Position numbers and translations under genes: made by a program. A stretch of DNA of 8,436 bases from Prevotellaceae bacterium (lineage in GTDB: Bacteria > Bacteroidota > Bacteroidia > Bacteroidales > UBA932), in NCBI GenBank assembly GCA_031259935.1, contig JAIRKV010000090.1:1-8436 (forward strand). The letters run 5' to 3'. Under the pieces are notes generated by a model. That model ran no database searches and was not told the origin of the DNA. It worked only from the letters and a program-made list of their open reading frames with translations. This document shows, one piece after another, positions 6,023-8,436 of the stretch; position 1 is the stretch's first letter; each line of letters begins with the position of its first letter.

Positions 6023-7534
6023 ATGCTTAAACAAAAATTAAATACTGAAAAAATAAATTACAAATCAATAAAACCTGTTTTTGACAATTCAAAAAAACGC
6101 GTATATATTGAAACTTACGGCTGTCAAATGAATGTAAATGACAGTGAACTTGTATTGTCGATATTGCAGGATAACTGTTATTCGCTTACAAAAAATATCG
6201 ACGAGGCTGATTTGATTTTAGCAAATACATGTTCGATTCGCCAAAATGCCGAACAGCGTATTTGGGGACGATTGGACGTTTTTCGTCTTGCAAAAAATAA
6301 AAAACCGGAATTGAAAATCGGAATTATAGGCTGCATGGCTGAACGTTTGAAAGAAGAGATTATCGAACGTTCAAAAATTGTTGATTTGGTTGTCGGACCC
6401 GATGCTTACCGCTCGCTGCCCGATTTGCTGCATAACGTCGAAGCAGGACAAAAAGATATTAACGTATTGCTTTCACGCGAAGAAACTTATGCCGACATTA
6501 TTCCCGTACGAATGGATGAAAACGGCGTAAGCGCATTTGTTTCAATTATGCGAGGCTGTAACAATATTTGTGCATATTGCGTTGTTCCTTACACGCGCGG
6601 AGCCGAACGCAGCCGCAATCCCAAAACCATTTTGAACGAAGTTCAAACTCTTGTCGATAACGGCTATAAAGAAATTACTTTGCTCGGGCAAAATGTTGAT
6701 TCGTATTTTTGGAAAGATGAAACAAATTCCGAAAAAAATGTAAATTTTGCAAAATTACTCGAAATGGTGGCACTTGTAAATCCTCTGATGCGCGTGCGCT
6801 TTGCAACATCTCACCCCAAAGACATACGTAATGGAGTTTTATATTCAATGGCAATGTACGAAAATATCTGTGTCTGCATTCATCTTCCCGTGCAGTCGGG
6901 AAGTACGCGAATACTCGAATTGATGAACCGTAAATATACCCGCGAACATTATCTGGAACGCATTGCAAAAATCCGTGAAATTATTCCCGATTGCTCAATA
7001 ACTACCGATATTATTGCAGGATTTTGTACCGAAACGGAAGATGACCATAAACAAACATTATCGTTGATGAACGAAGTTGGTTACGATTTTGCATATATGT
7101 TTAAATATTCCGAACGTCCCAATACAAAAGCAGCGCGACATCTGAAAGATGATGTTCCCGATGAAATAAAAACAAAAAGATTAAACGAAATAATAGAACT
7201 CCAGAATCACCTTTCGCTCGAAAGCAACAAACGCGATATAGGAAAAATATTCAAAGTACTGATTGATGGAGTTTCAAAACGTTCGGATGAATATCTTTCG
7301 GGCAGAACATCTCAAAACAAAACAGTAGTTTTTCCGAAAGCAAATTTTAATACGGGAGATTTTGCAAATGTACGCATCGTAAGCTGTACTTCGGCTACGC
7401 TTATAGGTGAAACAGTTGAAGAAAAAAAACGCGAAAAAATAATCGAACTTAAAAATATTATTGATGAAACAATACATAATGTTGAAAACAAAATAAAAAG
7501 TAAAATAAAACAAAGAATAAAAAAAGATACATAA
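6023..7534 (+). CDS. miaB: tRNA-2-methylthio-N6-dimethylallyladenosine synthase MiaB
   Basis: MiaB is a radical-SAM enzyme that adds a methylthio group to i6A37 next to the anticodon of tRNAs reading UNN codons. The N-terminal methylthiotransferase domain has the three auxiliary-cluster cysteines: C34 in TYGCQMN, C70 in NTCSIR and C104 in IGCMAE. The radical-SAM motif RGCNNICAYCVVPYTRG (177-193) has C179, C183 and C186. GQNVDSY (222-228) and SHPKD (263-267) follow, and a TRAM domain covers about 400-463 (SGRTSQNKTVVFP). The gene is therefore complete and looks active; MiaB is preferred over RimO or MtaB because of TYGCQMN and NTCSIR. At 503 residues it is about 30-40 longer than many homologues, because of a lysine-rich tail (467-503). 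It sits 3 bp after cysQ and 18 bp before the OsmC gene, within one probable operon. Confidence 0.97.
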   Translation: MLKQKLNTEKINYKSIKPVFDNSKKRVYIETYGCQMNVNDSELVLSILQDNCYSLTKNIDEADLILANTCSIRQNAEQRIWGRLDVFRLAKNKKPELKIGIIGCMAERLKEEIIERSKIVDLVVGPDAYRSLPDLLHNVEAGQKDINVLLSREETYADIIPVRMDENGVSAFVSIMRGCNNICAYCVVPYTRGAERSRNPKTILNEVQTLVDNGYKEITLLGQNVDSYFWKDETNSEKNVNFAKLLEMVALVNPLMRVRFATSHPKDIRNGVLYSMAMYENICVCIHLPVQSGSTRILELMNRKYTREHYLERIAKIREIIPDCSITTDIIAGFCTETEDDHKQTLSLMNEVGYDFAYMFKYSERPNTKAARHLKDDVPDEIKTKRLNEIIELQNHLSLESNKRDIGKIFKVLIDGVSKRSDEYLSGRTSQNKTVVFPKANFNTGDFANVRIVSCTSATLIGETVEEKKREKIIELKNIIDETIHNVENKIKSKIKQRIKKDT

Positions 7535-7552
7535 CATTAAATAAAAAATAAA

Positions 7553-7960
7553 ATGGAAACGATAAAGACAACTTATCTCGGCGGACTGCGCACCGAAGCA
7601 ACGCATATTCAATCAAATGATACTATACATACAGATGCGCCAAACGATAATCACGGAAAAGGCGAAGCATTTTCGCCAACCGATTTGTTTGCGGCTTCAC
7701 TTGGCAGCTGCATGCTTACGATCATGGGAATTTCGGCAAACACACACGGTTTCAATATCGACGGAACAACTGCAAAAATCACAAAAATCATGGGAACAAA
7801 TCCACGCCGTATTGTAGAAATAATTGCAGAACTCACATTCCCGAAAAATAATTACAGCGCAAAAGAAAAAAAGATTATAGAACTTTGCGCAAAAGAATGT
7901 CCTGTTGCCAACAGCCTGCATCCTGATTTGAAACAAACGGTAATTTTTAATTATTTGTAA
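7553..7960 (+). CDS. OsmC/Ohr-family thiol peroxidase-like protein
   Basis: Members of this family are small dimeric cytoplasmic proteins, many of which reduce organic hydroperoxides through a pair of cysteines. The 135-residue protein is of normal length. It has the lead-in GKGEAFSPTDLFAASLGSC (35-53) with the likely peroxidatic Cys53, and the second Cys116 in ECPVANSLHPD (115-125). Both redox cysteines are therefore present; an additional Cys112 lies four residues before the second. It resembles a widespread Bacteroidota OsmC-family protein more than classical Ohr or OsmC of proteobacteria, so I give no gene symbol. It is the last gene of the cysQ-miaB block, 18 bp after miaB, with no separate promoter seen. 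A role in peroxide defence of the iron-sulfur protein MiaB would fit, but this is only inference. Confidence 0.9.
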   Translation: METIKTTYLGGLRTEATHIQSNDTIHTDAPNDNHGKGEAFSPTDLFAASLGSCMLTIMGISANTHGFNIDGTTAKITKIMGTNPRRIVEIIAELTFPKNNYSAKEKKIIELCAKECPVANSLHPDLKQTVIFNYL

Positions 7961-8046
7961 AAATAATTTTAAAATCCGGCAAAAGCGATATGCAAAATTT
8001 CCGTCTGACAATTAAAATATAATGGCAGGTAAGCTTTGCATTCAAA

Positions 8047-8072
8047 GGCTCTAAAAGAGTCAAAAGTTTTTT
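8047..8072 (+). terminator. Weak terminator-like hairpin after the OsmC gene
   Basis: GGCTCT-AAA-AGAGTC (8047-8061) can form a 6-bp stem with one wobble pair. A run of six T follows five bases later (8067-8072). The distance from stem to T-run makes it a poor intrinsic terminator. It lies 86 bp after the stop codon. Confidence 0.3.
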
Positions 8073-8091
8073 CAACAAATCAACTTTATTG

Positions 8092-8108
8092 AACTTTTGC
8101 AAAAGGTT
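8092..8108 (+). other. Hairpin between the two terminator candidates
   Basis: AACTTTT-GCA-AAAGGTT can form a 7-bp stem with one wobble pair and a 3-base loop. It is not followed by a T-run. Together with the hairpins on either side it makes a structured 110-base stretch. Confidence 0.3.
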
Positions 8109-8126
8109 TCACAAAAATAATCAATG

Positions 8127-8157
8127 AGCGGATAATGACAAAATTGTCCGCTTTTTT
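8127..8157 (+). terminator. Intrinsic terminator of the cysQ-miaB-osmC block
   Basis: AGCGGATAAT (8127-8136) pairs with ATTGTCCGCT (8143-8152) over 10 bp with one G-U wobble, closing a 6-base loop, and runs straight into six T (8152-8157). This is the best terminator in the window. It lies 167 bp after the OsmC stop, so it either ends a long 3' untranslated region or belongs to an unannotated small RNA. The MITE-like element begins two bases later. Confidence 0.75.
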
Positions 8158-8159
8158 AT

Positions 8160-8287
8160 CAGGGTCAACGCATTTAATTTTATAACAACCTTATTATAAG
8201 TATTTTACAATCGGAAATTTTAGAAAAATCTCATTTTGTAATACCTTGATTATAAGTATTATATGTTATTTTAATGCGTTGACCCTG
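8160..8287. mobile_element. 128-bp MITE-like element with 15-bp perfect inverted ends
   Basis: The left end CAGGGTCAACGCATT (8160-8174) and right end AATGCGTTGACCCTG (8273-8287) are exact reverse complements. The interior is AT-rich and has no coding capacity. ATTATAAGTATT occurs twice inside in direct orientation (8192-8203 and 8249-8260). No convincing target-site duplication is seen at the borders. The 15-bp end recurs once elsewhere in the window (401-415, one mismatch), which supports a dispersed family. The likely origin is a deleted insertion sequence mobilised in trans by an unidentified transposase. Whether the transposase starting at 8383 is related is unknown. Confidence 0.6.
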
Positions 8288-8351
8288 GTAATTATTTGAT
8301 TTTGGCATCTAATTAAAAAATATGCATACTCAATATTTGACCTGGAATTAT

Positions 8352-8359
8352 TATCTTTG
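8352..8359 (+). promoter_or_regulatory. -7 box upstream of the transposase
   Basis: TATCTTTG matches TAnnTTTG exactly and lies 23 bp before the transposase start codon. The nearest TTTG upstream (8336-8339) is only 12 bp away, too close for a standard -33 box. A purine-rich GAAAGAAG (8373-8380) directly precedes the start and may assist translation. Confidence 0.4.
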
Positions 8360-8382
8360 CAATTTAAAAATAGAAAGAAGAT

Positions 8383-8436
8383 ATGAATTTATTGAATTTC
8401 ACAGAGATGTATCCCGATGAGGCGAGTTGTAAAGCC
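8383..8436 (+). CDS. IS1595-type transposase, N-terminal fragment cut by the window edge
   Basis: Only 18 codons are in the window, reading MNLLNFTEMYPDEASCKA. The pattern of a hydrophobic start, then F-T-x-x-Y/F-P-D-E-x-S-C, is characteristic of the N-terminus of IS1595-family (ISXO2-like) DDE transposases, in which a zinc-ribbon domain follows. The call therefore rests on one short motif. The purine-rich stretch just before the ATG is stronger than any leader of the chromosomal genes here, and a -7 box lies 23 bp upstream. The reading frame is open to the end of the window, so whether the gene is intact cannot be judged. The left end of the insertion sequence should lie between 8158 and 8383, but its exact position is unclear. 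Confidence 0.7.
   Translation, partial: MNLLNFTEMYPDEASCKA

Noticed and set aside
8018..8053. Possible 10-codon leader peptide (MAGKLCIQRL) upstream of the hairpins
   Set aside because: It is too short to support, with no regulated gene directly downstream and no codon pattern suggesting attenuation.
7961..8126. tRNA or other classical RNA gene in the 3' intergenic region
   Set aside because: No T-arm-like motif, cloverleaf arms or CCA end could be found; only simple hairpins are seen.

Overview
The window looks like ordinary chromosome from an AT-rich member of the Bacteroidota, probably Bacteroidales-like. The reasons are the purH-mreB-mreC-mreD gene order, the character of the proteins (PurH, MreB, MiaB and the OsmC-type protein all read like Bacteroidota versions), A-rich leaders without Shine-Dalgarno sequences, and -7 promoter boxes of the TAnnTTTG type. 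The taxonomic call is an inference from these traits.

Positions 1-953 are non-coding and repeat-rich. They hold a large palindromic element flanked by two hairpins (76-227) that appears to be split by an 81-bp insert, a four-unit 22-bp tandem repeat built from small palindromes (295-383), a lone copy of a terminal-repeat-like sequence CAGGGTCAACGTATT (401-415), a short tandem duplication, and two pieces of a dispersed repeat (523-559 and 623-639). The last 300 bases before purH are AT-rich, with one plausible promoter.

Positions 954-4904 are one co-directional block. purH makes the bifunctional enzyme for the last two steps of IMP synthesis. mreB, mreC and mreD encode the cytoskeletal and membrane scaffold for lateral cell-wall growth. 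mreC and mreD overlap by 8 bp. In most Bacteroidota this run continues into mrdA (PBP2) and rodA; here it stops after mreD, and 272 bp of non-coding sequence with inverted repeats follow.

Positions 5177-7960 are a second co-directional block: cysQ (PAP/inositol-phosphate phosphatase), miaB (tRNA methylthiotransferase) and an OsmC/Ohr-family protein, with gaps of only 3 and 18 bp. A perfect TAnnTTTG box lies just upstream. All three can be tied loosely to sulfur or thiol chemistry, but that functional link is inference.

Positions 7961-8436 hold several hairpins ending in a clear intrinsic terminator (8127-8157), a 128-bp MITE-like element with perfect 15-bp inverted ends (8160-8287), and the first 18 codons of an IS1595-type transposase running off the window. 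No complete new defence or biosynthetic system is visible. The most unusual content is the repeat structure at both edges and the broken mre/mrd synteny.
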